The translations under genes and the position numbers were made by a program. The notes beneath the pieces were generated by a model that ran no database searches, had not been told where the DNA came from, and saw only the letters and a list, made by a program, of their open reading frames with translations. From contig OZ234493.1 in the NCBI GenBank assembly GCA_965153455.1, forward strand, positions 32,044,213 through 32,108,212: a stretch of DNA of 64,000 nucleotides, in the 5' to 3' direction. Source of the DNA: Sphagnum compactum. Taxonomy: Eukaryota > Bryophyta > Sphagnopsida > Sphagnales. Positions 1-10,879 of this stretch are shown here, in pieces; positions within the stretch are counted from its first letter, which is position 1; the number at the start of each line of letters is the position of its first letter.

Positions 1-299
1 TTTAAAGTAGTTGCCAAATGCAACTTTTTATAAAATCAAACATGGTTGATTACATATGTATGTACAATGTATATAAATTACCGTATAGAAGACCCATTTT
101 CAATTCACTTTCAACTATAATACAACTAACTAATTTTTTGACATGGTAATTACATGTATTAATAAATACGATGTATTTATTAATACATCGTATTTCTAAG
201 GGATAATTGCACACTGGTTGGAATACCCAAAAGATAATTGCATAGTAGTTGTATATGAATTGTTTTTTGAAGTTTAGTTGTGGGGTAGTGTGGTTTCAA

Positions 300-720
300 C
301 GAACCTGATTTCTCATGGTGAAAAAGCTAATGCTTTTTTTTTTCCATCTTTTTTGTAGTTTTAACTGTTTTGTTTGTGGTTGTTGGTTTGTTTTGGTTTG
401 TTGTTTTTTGTTTTGTTGCTTTGTGTTGGTTATTGTTTCACATTGTGTTGGTGGTATTATTTTATGGTTGGTGTTTTTGCTTTATGTTAATGTTGTTATT
501 TTGTGTTGTTGTTGTTTATTTGCATTAGTGTTGTTACGCGCTAATGTTGTTTTTTTGCACTAGTGGTGCTACTATGTGCTAGTGTTATTTTTGTTTCATG
601 CTAATGTTGTTGGTGCTTCACGTTGGTGTTAGTGTTTTGTTCATTTACCTTTTGGCCCAAACCCTACTATTGTTGCGTTATGTTGTTGTTGCAATTTTGT
701 GCTAATGTTGTTATTGTTTT
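300..720. repeat. Degenerate T/G-rich minisatellite-like tract
   Basis: The + strand repeats variants of a short phrase resembling GCTAATGTTGTT and GTGCTAGTGTT, with T and G dominating. Reading frames here give Cys/Phe/Val/Leu-rich strings typical of T/G-rich noise, so no gene is called. The first 300 bases before it are AT-rich and show nothing recognisable beyond a short palindrome around 150-195 (AATACATCGTATT-type). Confidence 0.5.
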
Positions 721-1329
721 TATGGTTAAAATGGTACTTCCCCCCCTTTTTCCCTTGCAAGTGGGAGCTTAAAGTTTGAGGCACAAGACCTTTGACAAAA
801 TTATATATATATATAATTTTTTTTGAGTTTTTTTTCATTTCTTTGTTTAAGTTTTTTTCATTATTATTATTATTTTATAATATTTTATTTTATATTTCAT
901 ATTTTGTTGTTTTTTTGTAGGATTTTCATAACTTGCATATTCCTATTACAAAACCCCATTACATTTTTTTTTGTAAGACTTTACATATTCATCTTGTTTT
1001 GTAAATGTTTAGAAAATGGATTGCATCTTCTAAAAACTATCAACATTTTCTAAAAATGAAAATACATGTGATGTATTTATGAATGAAGTAAAGATGGAAG
1101 ATGAACCTTTGCAAAAACCTAAAGAAAATGCAAATGTTCAAACAGAAGGAAATAAGAATCTAGAAAATAATGAATAGAAGATGAAATAAAAATTGAAAAA
1201 GTTACATTCACAAAGATTACTTTGGAAACCAAATAACAAAAATGCATTGTGTTGGGCATTTATTATGTTAATGATAACAAAAAAAATTAATTTAATAACT
1301 CCTTAAACCATGCATTATATTTTTTGTCA
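721..1329. other. AT-rich DNA, possible 5' part of the hAT relic
   Basis: This is strongly AT-rich, with poly-T runs. From about 1080 to 1175 one + frame is rich in Glu, Lys and Asn and looks coding-like. It could be the N-terminal linker of the hAT-type transposase relic that follows, but there is no motif to prove it. No other gene is supported. Confidence 0.35.
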
Positions 1330-3435
1330 CAATAGTCTTGTTTTGAATTTCAATCCAAAAACTCAAGCTAGGAAAGGGTTAACCATATATAGTACAACTA
1401 ATGGTATAATTGCATTGAGGAAACATATCAATTCAAAAAATTGAATTTAAAAAAAAATTGAAAAATAAGTTAATTGTCCTTTAAGACAAGATGAAAGATA
1501 ACCTTCCAAAAAGAGACAAAATATTTCTTTCACTCCATATTTAATTTTTTTGTTGCAAAATAACCTTTCAATGATGATGATGTGTATTCAAAGCAATTTT
1601 TGGAAGATTTGAGTATTTTAATTGTCAAAACCATCTTCGTTTACAATTTGGGGAAAATAGTTAGTTGAAAAGGTTTAATATGCATTTGTGTCTAAGAATT
1701 GCTTTTGTTTGCAAAAACTAATTTTCTTATGAATTATTATTCAAATTAGTGGAAAAAATCAAACAATTATATGTTTTACTAATTTTAACATAATGTCATT
1801 TTGCAACTACAAATTCTGATTTGTGGGTATCAAAAGATGGACATGATATTTTTGCATTGGTGATCAAATTTTTAAGAGTTGATTGGCAACCGAAGCACAT
1901 TACCCATACTTTTTTTGAGCCAACAAATACTAGTGGATAAACCTTAGCTAAAAACTTGATAAATTTGTTGGAGGAAGAAAATTATTGCTTATGTTATGGA
2001 TGAAGGATCTAATATAAACATTATGATTGTTACAAGCCTTCAAATCAATTGTAAGTTGTGATGTGTTAGGTTTGGAAGAAATTTTTTAGGGCACTTGTTT
2101 TGGTCATGCATTTTCTCAATCTTGCTAATATGCTACAAAAAAGGAAAAAAATTGCAAAGACTTACGATATGTGTTAATCAAAATTGCCTAAGGAAATTTG
2201 CAGAAATGCATAACTTGGCCAATTTTTTTTGGAAGGAGTAGGCAAGAATGGTAGAAGGCATGTGTCAATTTAGGTCTTCCCCTAAGAAAATTGAATACTT
2301 TAGTGAAGACAATGTAACTTTTTATTTTTTAAAACTTTTTTGTGTTCACATTTGTTTTCAATTCTTACTATGCATAGTCTAACATTTTCTTTTGTTTTTG
2401 TAGATTTGTTAGTAAAGTTATCCTTCTTCAGGAAGCTTTGTAGTTCAAAGAAGGAATTATATTATGTTCCAACATGCAAAGTTTTGTGAGAATGAGTGCA
2501 AGAGTACGACCTCTTTTGACACAACACATTTGTCGGATTGTTGTTGATTCTCTTGGCCCTACTGTGTTTGCTTGTATTCTAAACCAATTTAAGGGTCATT
2601 GGTTGTTAAGAGATGCACTAATAAATTCTGCCGTATCCATGAATCTAAATTCAAGGATGAAATTGATTCTATAATCTTTGACAACTTAATGGAAGAAGAT
2701 GGAAATGTCATTTATGAGTTCTCATGTTTGGCCTCCAACCTAAAAAAAGAAGAAATTCAGGTTTTGAATTTTTTTTTCTTTCCTTTTTAAAAAAATATGA
2801 AGAAAGGCCCATAATACATTTTCTTTAATGTTGGACCCTAGGTTTGAAACTTTTCAACTTGTGTCTTCATTTATTAGTCATAAGCAAGGTAAGGTATTTG
2901 TTGAAGAATATGATAGAAAATCTTTGTTTCCTATGCTTTTTAAATGTCATTATCATTTGCATCCATTGGTTGAATCTAAAAATGGTGTTGTTGATTAAAA
3001 AAGTTGAAAAGGAAAATAATTTGGATATCTTTGAAATGATAGTTAGCATAAGTGAGACAACAACGGAATTGGTCAATAGAGAGCTTTTGATTTTCAAGCA
3101 TTATCAAGTGGATGTTAAAAATATCAAATGTCCACTGCAATGGTGGGAAAAACATGAGAACATGTTTTCTATAATTGGTTTTTGCGTTAGACAAGTCTTA
3201 AGGATAGTTGGATCCCAAATTGAAATAGAAAAAATATTTTTATTAGATAGAATCCTTATTAATTATATTAAAAAAATTTGTACAAATTAAATTTTATTAA
3301 CAAATTGGCCCAATGATTCTAGTATAGGTCGTAAATCCTATTCTAGCTTGGTAGATTTTATTGAAAAATAATGCTAAATTTAGAAGAAGACTTAGAAAAG
3401 TTTGAAGAAGCTTTTGGAAAGGACGAAATTATGTA
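1330..3435 (+). mobile_element. Decayed hAT-type transposase (copy 1)
   Basis: This is a dead DNA transposon coding region in several + frames. In order I can read a pre-core segment (QARKGLTIYSTTNGII near 1370), DLWVSKDGHDIFALVIKF and VDWQPKHIT near 1810-1910, MDEGSNINIM near 1995 (usual form: KDEGSNLNTM), GTCFGHAFS near 2092, LNQFKGHWLLRDAL near 2577, MLDPRFE and EEYDRKSLFPML near 2830-2935, and the hAT dimerisation end WWEKHE...GSQIEIEKIF near 3140-3240. Stops and frameshifts break every segment, so it cannot make transposase. The order of blocks matches hAT-superfamily transposases, known for a DDE core and a C-terminal dimerisation domain. No terminal inverted repeats or 8-bp target duplication were located. 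A second relic of the same architecture lies at 59.2-62.3 kb. Confidence 0.8.
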
Positions 3436-3798
3436 GTTGTAAATTTTGAATATATATATATTTACAAGTTTCCATATATTTTCAGTAAATTTTTAAGTTA
3501 AAATTATATATTTATGAATAAATTAAATAATAAATTAAAAATCTAATTAATAATCATATAATTATTATTCTAAATTTTAATTTTTGAAAAATGTAATAAC
3601 TGGGTTGTGAAAACTGGATTTGAAAACTGACTATTATAATATATGCAAGAACCAGCCTATTTGAGAATAAGTTGAATTTGGAAAAATTAAAAAATCTTGA
3701 AGGACCTCATAACAAGATGTAAGAACCAGAACCGACGATTCTTATATAACACTCTCAATTCCCACAAAATGTGGTTTAAAATGAACTCCACTAACTAT

Positions 3799-4015
3799 AT
3801 ACCATAGTACCTTGGCCAATTCGACACTAATTAAATTATTTTTTCGGAATTGTTGAAAATTTTCAAAAAATAAATTTCTTCCAAATCAAAAAATATTGTG
3901 AAGGATAATAATGAATATTTAGAAATATTCTATTTGTTGAAATGAAAATTTCAAAATTAATTAATTATTCGACAGACACACGTGTGTTGTTGAAATGGCC
4001 AAGGTACTATGGTAT
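3799..4015. repeat. Inverted-repeat element (MITE-like), 20-bp arms
   Basis: Positions 3799-3818 (ATACCATAGTACCTTGGCCA) are the exact reverse complement of 3996-4015, so the 217-bp interval has perfect 20-bp terminal arms and an AT-rich centre. This is the shape of a non-autonomous fold-back or MITE element. There is no clear target-site duplication in the flanks, so the superfamily is undetermined. Confidence 0.6.
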
Positions 4016-4809
4016 TCACCTGCACACCGTCCAAGCTAATCTATATATCACTCGGCCTTGTTCTTTTGTGTAAAGTCGTGTTGATGTTTTCTCCTTTTTT
4101 CTTATTTAGGGCAATTGGGAAGGGATAATTTTGGCTAACATTGAGTTAATCAAGTTGGTAAAATAATTGCCCTTATTATGTGTTGAGCTCGGAGATGACT
4201 ACGAATAAGCAACTCATTGTGCAATGGCTTTGTGACCCTATATGACAAGCTTCAAGCTAAAATCTTCGATTACCACCGGGTCTAGAACTTCTCATCTAGA
4301 TGCATACACTTTTATGAAATGAGGCCATACGTCATATACACACATGGTACTCGAGATGTTGTTGCTCACATATTGTGTAAAGCCAACAAAAGATTGAATG
4401 GGCATGTGATGTGATAAGCATGATGGAACAAAGAAAGTTATTAGGTCGGCTTGCTCATATCGAATACCATTATGGGGGGTATGTACTTAAATTGATTTAT
4501 GGGGAATCCATAATCACAATAGATATTTGGGTTTGCCTTTCCCACATGGTAGCTTGCAAATATGAAAGCTGAATAATAATAGAAATTACTAAAAAACAAG
4601 TTTAATAATACCCACCTTTAATAATTATTATTTTTATTTTTCAAAATCAAGTTTGGCATTTTTAAAAAAATTGCGAAAATTTGGCAATAAATCTAGGCAA
4701 CTTTTTTTTTTTTTTTTTCCGGTCAAGTTCCATTGGTGGGACTCTCAACCTTTATTAACACAATGAGACCTTTTACAACATTTTCTATTGCTTTCCTTTT
4801 GCAAAAATG
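4016..4809. other. Intergenic, no gene seen
   Basis: This is AT-rich DNA with no open frame of note and a T homopolymer of about 19 bases near 4700. Nothing else is recognised. Confidence 0.5.
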
Positions 4810-5190
4810 GGGGGAGAGATAGATAATGTTCCATCAAATTTCAGATAGATTTTGTTTGTTCTCCCCCTTGATGTTTATTTTATGTGCATGGGTCTTGACA
4901 TTCCCCCGAATTCTCTACGTGTTCCCTATGATGTTCCCCAAGGGTGTTCCCAATAGCATCACACTATTATCCCACAGTTTGTCCAAAAGTTGTTCTTTCT
5001 TCCCACCCACCCACCCACCCACCCACCCACCTACCTACCTACCTACCTACCTATGTAAGTGAGCCAAAGGGGAGGCATTATTGCCAAATCACATAGGTAG
5101 AAACTTCTATTATGGGGGAGCTTTCAAAGTTTCAGATTTTTCTTTTAATGATGGGCCAATAAAAAAAAAAGGCTCATTTGCCCCCAAAAA
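4810..5190 (-). repeat. Dispersed repeat, copy A (inverted relative to 49.6-50.2 kb)
   Basis: The reverse complement of this stretch carries GCTATTGGGAACACCCTTGG, the CCTTTGGCTCAC phrase and an ATTGGCCCATCA block. All three recur at 49.6-50.2 kb on the + strand. The shared order identifies a family-level interspersed repeat of several hundred bases rather than chance matches. No coding capacity is seen. Confidence 0.6.
4999..5053. repeat. (CCCA)n/(CCTA)n microsatellite
   Basis: This is a run of CCCA units followed by CCTA units, a compound tetranucleotide microsatellite inside the dispersed repeat copy A. The frames through it read as Pro-Thr-His and Tyr-Leu-Pro strings and are not genes. 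Confidence 0.85.
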
Positions 5191-5194
5191 AAAC

Positions 5195-5504
5195 CAAAAA
5201 AAAAATTAAGAAGAGGGGGGGGGGGAGGCACCCTCTTCTTAGGGAGAAACCAAAAACCATCCAAACTCGACCCACATGAAAATGTGATGAAAATATGATG
5301 AAAATATTATGAAGAAGAAGAGGAGCCCACCCCACCCCACCCCCCACACTTGTAAATTTTCTATTTGATAGCCAATAAACGTGTGGGAAAGTGTCAGTTT
5401 GTCACTAGGGAGCTGTCCTCAACGGCAACAAAACAAAAGCAAAAAAAAAAAAACTTCCCTTTTTTATTTTGAAAAAAAAAGAGATTGTCTACTTTTAATA
5501 GCTG
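5195..5504. other. Low-complexity intergenic DNA
   Basis: The stretch holds a 10-12 G run near 5214-5227, A-rich runs and C-rich runs near 5325-5347. No gene is seen. Confidence 0.5.
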
Positions 5505-5640
5505 GCTAGCCCAACGGTTAGGCGCATTAGTAAGTAGCTTCAGAGTCGACTCCCCCCCACCCGAGTTCGAAGTTTGAACCGGCATTTTCATTCATTTATT
5601 TATTTGTTTTGTTTTGTTTTGGGGGGACAAATAAAAATTT
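5504..5640 (+). repeat. tRNA-derived SINE-like unit
   Basis: The sequence TAGCCCAACGGTTAGG at about 5507 resembles the RNA polymerase III A box (TRGYNNARNGG). GAGTTCGAAGT at about 5563 resembles the B box (GGTTCGANTCC). They are about 55 bp apart and followed by a simple T/A-rich tail (TTTATTTATTTG, TTTTGTTTTG). A full cloverleaf does not form, because the anticodon region is interrupted by a C run, so this is a tRNA-like SINE head rather than a working tRNA gene. Confidence 0.45.
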
Positions 5641-6500
5641 GGATTTTTTTTTTGGGGTGCAAATTCGATTACTTTTGCTAAAATTTTGGAAAAATTCGGC
5701 CAAATTTTCAAAACCACGAAACTGGTATTTAAAAAAAAAAGATAATGGGAAAAAAAGAAAAAAAGAAAAAGGGTGTCATTTTCAAATGCTGATTCAAATT
5801 CATTTCGGATGCGCCTGCTTGGCTGCATACCGCTTAGAACTGGGGCAGCCGAAGGCGGTGGGAACAGCCAAGGCGGTATACAGCCCTCTCTCTCTCTCTC
5901 GCTCGCGCGCGCGAGCGACTGGAGTGTGTTGTTGCAGCGGGTTTTGTCTTCTACGACGGCTTTTCCTCCCCTCTTCAACCACAGCAACACCCATTCTTTC
6001 TCTGAGCACCTCTTCATTTCTTTTACCTTCCTTACAATCCGCATAAAGCCAGGAGCTTATGAGCTTGGCTTGGAAGAAACTCATTCCTTGAAGCATTTTC
6101 CTATTGCGTGTTTCAAACTCGAAACTTTCATTTCATCTCTCTTTCTGAAGCAGCTCTTCCCTCCTGTCCTGATCGTGTCCTGATCTGAAAACCTTCCCAT
6201 TTTATCCCTCTCCTAGAGACTAAAGACGTGCATTGCTTTTTTCCCGTTCTTTTTCCCCCAACCCCCTTTTGTGGGGGCACTTTCCCTCTTGCACTTACTG
6301 TGTTTGTGGGTACTGCCTGCGTTGCCTCCTTTCACGAATCCTGGGATTTGAATTCCATTGTTCAGAGTCTGCGGTCTCTGAGCTCTTGTGGCCTCAGCAT
6401 TCCCACACGATTTAGATCTCTGGTATTCTTCCATTCTCTGGACAGCCTCTGGCGAGTACGCTGTTGGAGAGAGAGAGAGAGGTCTGGGCATTGTTGCAGG
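5641..6500. other. Upstream and probable 5' leader of the glucanase gene
   Basis: This contains a CT microsatellite (about 5887-5900) next to a GCGCGC run, then a more GC-balanced leader-like stretch to the start codon, including a GA run just before it (6468-6481). Several overlapping open frames on both strands here are compositional and match nothing I know. No convincing TATA box was identified. Confidence 0.4.
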
Positions 6501-9130
6501 ATGATGGCGACAAGCTGCTGGAACTCAAGGGCTCTGCTGAAATGCTTTCTGTTGTGGGTGATGATGGGTCTGGTATGGGATGTGGTAGTAGAGAGGGAGG
6601 TGGTTGTGGGAAGGGTGGAAGCAGCTCTGGGAGTGAACTGGGGAACCAACTCCATCAACCCCATGCCACCAGGCTACTTGGTGAAAATGCTGCAACAGAA
6701 CAACATAACCAAGGTGAAGCTGTTTGATGCCGATTACCATGTGGTGAGCTCCATGGCAGGCACTGGCATCGAGGTCATGGTTGCAGCTCCCAATGACATG
6801 CTCTACAACCTTGCCACAGATCCCAATGCTGCTCCCAACTGGGTGAAGGAGAATGTCACCCAATTCCTCTTCAATGGTGGCGTCAACATCAGGTAGGTAC
6901 CAACCACAGTCTCTCTCTCTCTCTCTCTCAACTGTTGTTGTTGCAAATTTCTTCTCTTCTCTTCTCTGTTCTTCACATGGTTCTTCTTCTTCCCCTCTTG
7001 TCATCCTCCTCCTCCTCCTCCGGTTCTAAACCCTCTCTGCAAATCTTCTCAGATGGGTCTTCCTCTTCCTCCTCCTGGACATGTTTTTGGAGCGTGGTTT
7101 CTGGATTCTGCATTGTTATTGTGCTCTCATAAGAGAGATCCTTTGTGAAATTCTGGAACCTCTTGGCAGTGATTGCTGACTTCTGCACACAAAAAAAGCT
7201 TCATTTCAATGCAAAGCAGCTGTCATTGTGCTTGTACTCTCAGGATCCCTCTCTAGGGTTATGAATGCAAATGGGTCTGTATGTCATGTTACACATGACA
7301 AATTCCTGTTGAGAACTGAGGGTTTCATTGTCTTTAATGACACATCCAGCAGCTGAGAAATGTTTTGTCACTGTGGATTTCAAATTCTTCCAAGTTTCCC
7401 AGAACTTGATTGTTGTTTATTGCAATTGCAAACAGCTTCTCTTCTGGTTGTTGATTGGGGTGGCTGCCCAATACCCTTCTCTTTGTGGAAATTTTGGGAG
7501 CGTAAATTGCAGAAACTATTGTTTGGAAGTTCTTGTAGTTTTTAGATTTAGCTGTGTCCAGGCCATGCTATTTCATTAGTGCTGTCCTTGGTTTAGCTTC
7601 TTCTGCTCTCAAGTCTAGCTCTGATGTTGGAACGTCCATAACACAAATGCACACCATAATGCCGTAACACAATGTAGACCATAGTGCCATAACACAATGT
7701 ATGCTGTATGTAACACCATAGTGGTACACATGAGCCAACAAAAAGCTTATGCCTGATACTACTGTTTTGTTTGCTTTTGTTTGACAGGTGGGTGGCAGTT
7801 GGAAATGAGCCATTCTTGTCTTCTTATGAAGGCATATATGTCAACACGACTTTCCCTGCATTTCAGAACATTCAGAACGCCTTAATCCAGGCAGGGCATA
7901 GTGAGGTAAGAGCGATCATTCCCTTCAATGCTGACATTATGACCGACGCTCCACTGCCATCACAAACCACTTTCAAACCCGAGTTTTTGACACAAGTCAT
8001 GCAAGTGCTCAACGTGTTGAACAGCACAGGTGCACCATTCAGTGTGAACTTATATCCCTTCATCAGCAAGTACCAAAACCCTGAATTCCCACTGGATTTT
8101 GCATTCTTTGATGGGAGTGCGAGTCCCGTTCATGATGGGTCGATTGTGTATGAAAACTCATTTGATGCAAGCTACGATTCACTGGTGTCAGCACTATCAG
8201 CTGCTGGATTTCCCAACATGCCTATTGTCATCGGCGAGATAGGCTGGCCTACTGATGGCAATGCATATGCCACTATCCCAAATGCTCAAAAATTCAATCA
8301 GGAGTTCATTAATCACGTGCAAACAGGTCTTGGGACACCGCTGCGCCCCAATATGCCATTTGAAGCCTATATGTTCAGTTTGATTGACGAAGACATCAAA
8401 AGTATTTTGCCAGGCCCGTTTGAGCGACACTGGGGTCTTTTATATTATGACGGAGTGGTGAAATATCCTCTTGATTTGTCAGGTACATGAATCCCAATGC
8501 CACAAGGTGTTTTTTTTTCTTTCTTTCTTTCTTTCTTTTTCCCCACCTCAACAGTAAACATAAACCCTAAACCCTAAACCTTCACACAGATAACCATTTT
8601 GCAGTTGTTTTGATTTTGATACTCTCTCTGACATAGGTTTCTGACACATCTCTCTCTCTCTCTCTCTCTCTTCTTTGTATTTTGGGTGTGTTTTTGCAGC
8701 TGGTACAAATGCACCCAGCACAACTCTCACCGGTGTTCAGTACCCTCCCTACATGTCACACCAATACTGTGTTCTAAATCCCAACGTCGACCTCATGAAT
8801 CTGACTGAAAACGTGGCGTATGCTTGCTCTCGATCCGATTGCACACCCTTGTACACAGGATCATCATGTGCGTTTCTGGATGCCGTGGACAATGCCTCGT
8901 ATGCTTTCAACAGCTACTTCCAGTTCCAAAATCAGAATCCCGCAGCCTGCGATTTCCAGGGACTTGGTGAGGTCACAACACAGGACCCATCACAGGGAAC
9001 TTGCAGATTTATACTCGGGCTCATAGCTGAAACTCCACCATCAGGAGCACGATCAAGCTATGTTCTCAACCTCTCAACAACCTCAACAATTTTTGTTCTC
9101 TTGAGCATCTTGTTGTTGATTTTCACATAG
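6501..9130 (+). CDS. Glucan endo-1,3-beta-glucosidase, GH17 with X8 (CBM43) domain
   Basis: It hydrolyses beta-1,3-glucan (callose) at the cell wall or plasma membrane. Three exons are supported: 6501-6892, 7788-8482 and 8700-9130, with GT-AG junctions that keep frame (505 residues). The order is: an N-terminal hydrophobic signal region (about 1-42), a GH17 domain beginning LGVNWGT, the acid/base Glu138 in VGNEP, the nucleophile Glu281 in GEIGWPT, an X8 domain with spaced cysteines (about 375-460), and a C-terminal Ser-rich linker plus hydrophobic tail suggesting GPI anchoring. Start: 6501 is the first in-frame ATG after upstream stops and leads straight into the signal peptide; 6504 is equally possible. 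Intron 1 (895 bp) carries CT runs and a 25-bp minisatellite; intron 2 carries (CTTT)n, CT runs and AAACCCT motifs. The family is large in plants (plasmodesmal callose turnover, defence), so the subgroup is not assigned. Confidence 0.95.
7638..7725. repeat. About 25-bp minisatellite in glucanase intron 1
   Basis: Three to four degenerate copies of a unit containing CATAACACAATGTA and ACCATAGTGCC follow one another. They lie within intron 1, just upstream of the acceptor at 7787. Confidence 0.6.
8516..8670. repeat. Simple repeats and telomere-like motif in glucanase intron 2
   Basis: The intron holds a CTTT run (about 8518-8536), AAACCCTAAACCCTAAACC (about 8562-8580) and a CT run (8650-8670). 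The CT run supplies part of the pyrimidine-rich tract before the acceptor at 8699. Confidence 0.8.
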
Positions 9131-10660
9131 TAAAAAAGCTTTGAGAACCATTGTTTTATAAACTTTAATGTAGTAATTTCTGAACAGAGAGGGGATTTTA
9201 TTCAAATCGGTCACGTTTTCAACCTTAGGTGGCATAGTCTAACATTACATGTACAAAGCCAAGTTTTTGGGTAGAGCAGAAATTTTTGGGTCATAAGAAG
9301 AATCAGGTTGGTTGTTTTTACCTTCTTCATTCAATTTTTTTGTGTTGTTGTTTGCTCTTCTAAAGCATTCTTTTGGTGTTTTGCAACTAGAGCTCCAGAC
9401 AATTTGGGCCTTGAATCAATTTATATACGGGTTTCAAGATTAGTAAAGTCATAGCAAAAAGCTTGTACTGCGTACGTAGCCTTAGGGTAAGCTTTCCTCA
9501 TTGACAAAAACAAATAATTGATTTTATTTTCCAAAAAATCAATTTTATTTTTGAAATTCCCAAATTATTATCATCATTATTATTACTTCTTCATGTTATA
9601 TATATATATACACAATACAATAGTCTACTATGTGAAATTGTCATATGAGTAGTGAAATTTATTGGGATAAACACTAGTATGAGTTTTCAACACCTGGGCT
9701 TCGTGTTTTCACAAACCATTTGTTTCAATGTTTAGGGTTTAGGTTTAGGGTTTAGGGTTTTCACAAACATTTGTTTCAATGTTTAAAGGATTGTTTCAAT
9801 GACAAAAAAGTGAGGATATAGTTAGGGTAAAGGTAATCTCACAAAAACAAGTGATTATTTGTTAATTGTATAAAAAGCCCTAACCACCACCCCTACTAGG
9901 TTTTGGATTAAAACCCTAACACTAACCCTAAACCACACCATTAGGTATTGGAATGTTAAGTGACAAACAAAATTTGTAATAGCCAAAAAAAACAAAGTGA
10001 TTAGTTATTAATTGGATAAACCATGAACCCTATCAAAAACCCTTTGTTGAAGGTTTTTTTTAAAACACCACTAACAATATTAATGAACATGAAAATTTGA
10101 TTTTTTGAATTTTATTATTAGTACAAAGATTAATTTCCAATATTTTAAAATTCCCAAGGACTTTAGAAAGCACCTACCACCCATTTTATTCATTAAGAAA
10201 AATTGTCAAACTAGGTATATATATACCATATTGGCAATTAGACAAGAGAAATAACAAAGCAAAGGAAAATGTGAGAGATGGGAAGTACATAATGTAAAAT
10301 TATTAACATTATATGGAATTTTTTTGGAGAAATTACATTTAAGAAGTCAAAATTTAGTCCAACATTTTTTTGGCCTTTGAAGTGTAAAAATTCGACTAAT
10401 TTTGATAATGTGTTGAGAAAATTCACCAATTTTTCTATATTACAAAATTGGGATTATAATTTAAGAAAAAAAAAAAAAAAAAAACCCTGCCCCAGGCCAA
10501 CAGTAGAGCGTAAGTAAAAATAAAAATAAAATTATCGCTTACGAATGAAGCTGCCCAAAATGCATAACATCTGCCCCAAGAAAAAAAAAAAACACCCCCG
10601 GAATTTTTTTAAATAATAAAAAAATAAAAAGTACTAGGTTAGTAGGTTCGGAGCTTTTGC
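9131..10660. other. Intergenic DNA between glucanase and WEE1
   Basis: The first 200-300 bp are presumably the glucanase 3' UTR. The rest is AT-rich, with TTTAGGG-type motifs at 9731-9760 and CCCTAA-type motifs near 9900-9940, an AT run near 9598-9610, and an A homopolymer near 10467. No gene is seen. Confidence 0.5.
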
Positions 10661-10671
10661 TACAAGTCTAG

Positions 10672-10679
10672 TTTCCCGC
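10672..10679 (+). promoter_or_regulatory. E2F-type site (TTTCCCGC) upstream of WEE1
   Basis: TTTCCCGC, within GTTTCCCGCGCTTTCC, matches the E2F consensus TTTSSCGC. It lies 919 bp before the WEE1 start codon, at the point where AT-rich intergenic DNA gives way to GC-rich DNA. Plant G1/S and G2/M genes often carry such sites. Function here is inferred from the motif and context only. Confidence 0.4.
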
Positions 10680-10705
10680 GCTTTCCAGTTCCGTTACCGT
10701 CTATC

Positions 10706-10875
10706 ACCGGTGAGAAAACCGGCCACCCACCAGGTGAGAGGTATGACCGGCGGCGACAAAACCGGCCATCCAGCAGGTGAGAAGTATGACCGGTGGAAAA
10801 AACCGGCCATCCACCGGGTGAAGATGATGACCGGTGACAAAACCGGCCACCCATCGGGTGGAAAAACCGGGCGCC
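10706..10875. repeat. About 42-bp GC-rich tandem repeat, four copies
   Basis: A unit of about 40-43 bp containing ACCGGCCA, GGTGA and ATGACCGG repeats four times with substitutions, the last copy being truncated. It lies between the E2F-type site and the WEE1 leader. Open frames across it on both strands give Pro/Gly/Thr-rich repeats with no family match, and are treated as by-products. Confidence 0.75.
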
Positions 10876-10879
10876 CGTG

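Noticed and set aside
5504-5590. Functional tRNA gene
   Set aside because: A- and B-box-like sequences are present, but the anticodon arm is disrupted by a C run and the acceptor stem does not pair.
5592-6183. Overlapping open frames of 98-150 codons on both strands upstream of the glucanase
   Set aside because: They overlap each other in opposite strands, are driven by CT/GA and A-rich runs, and match no family.
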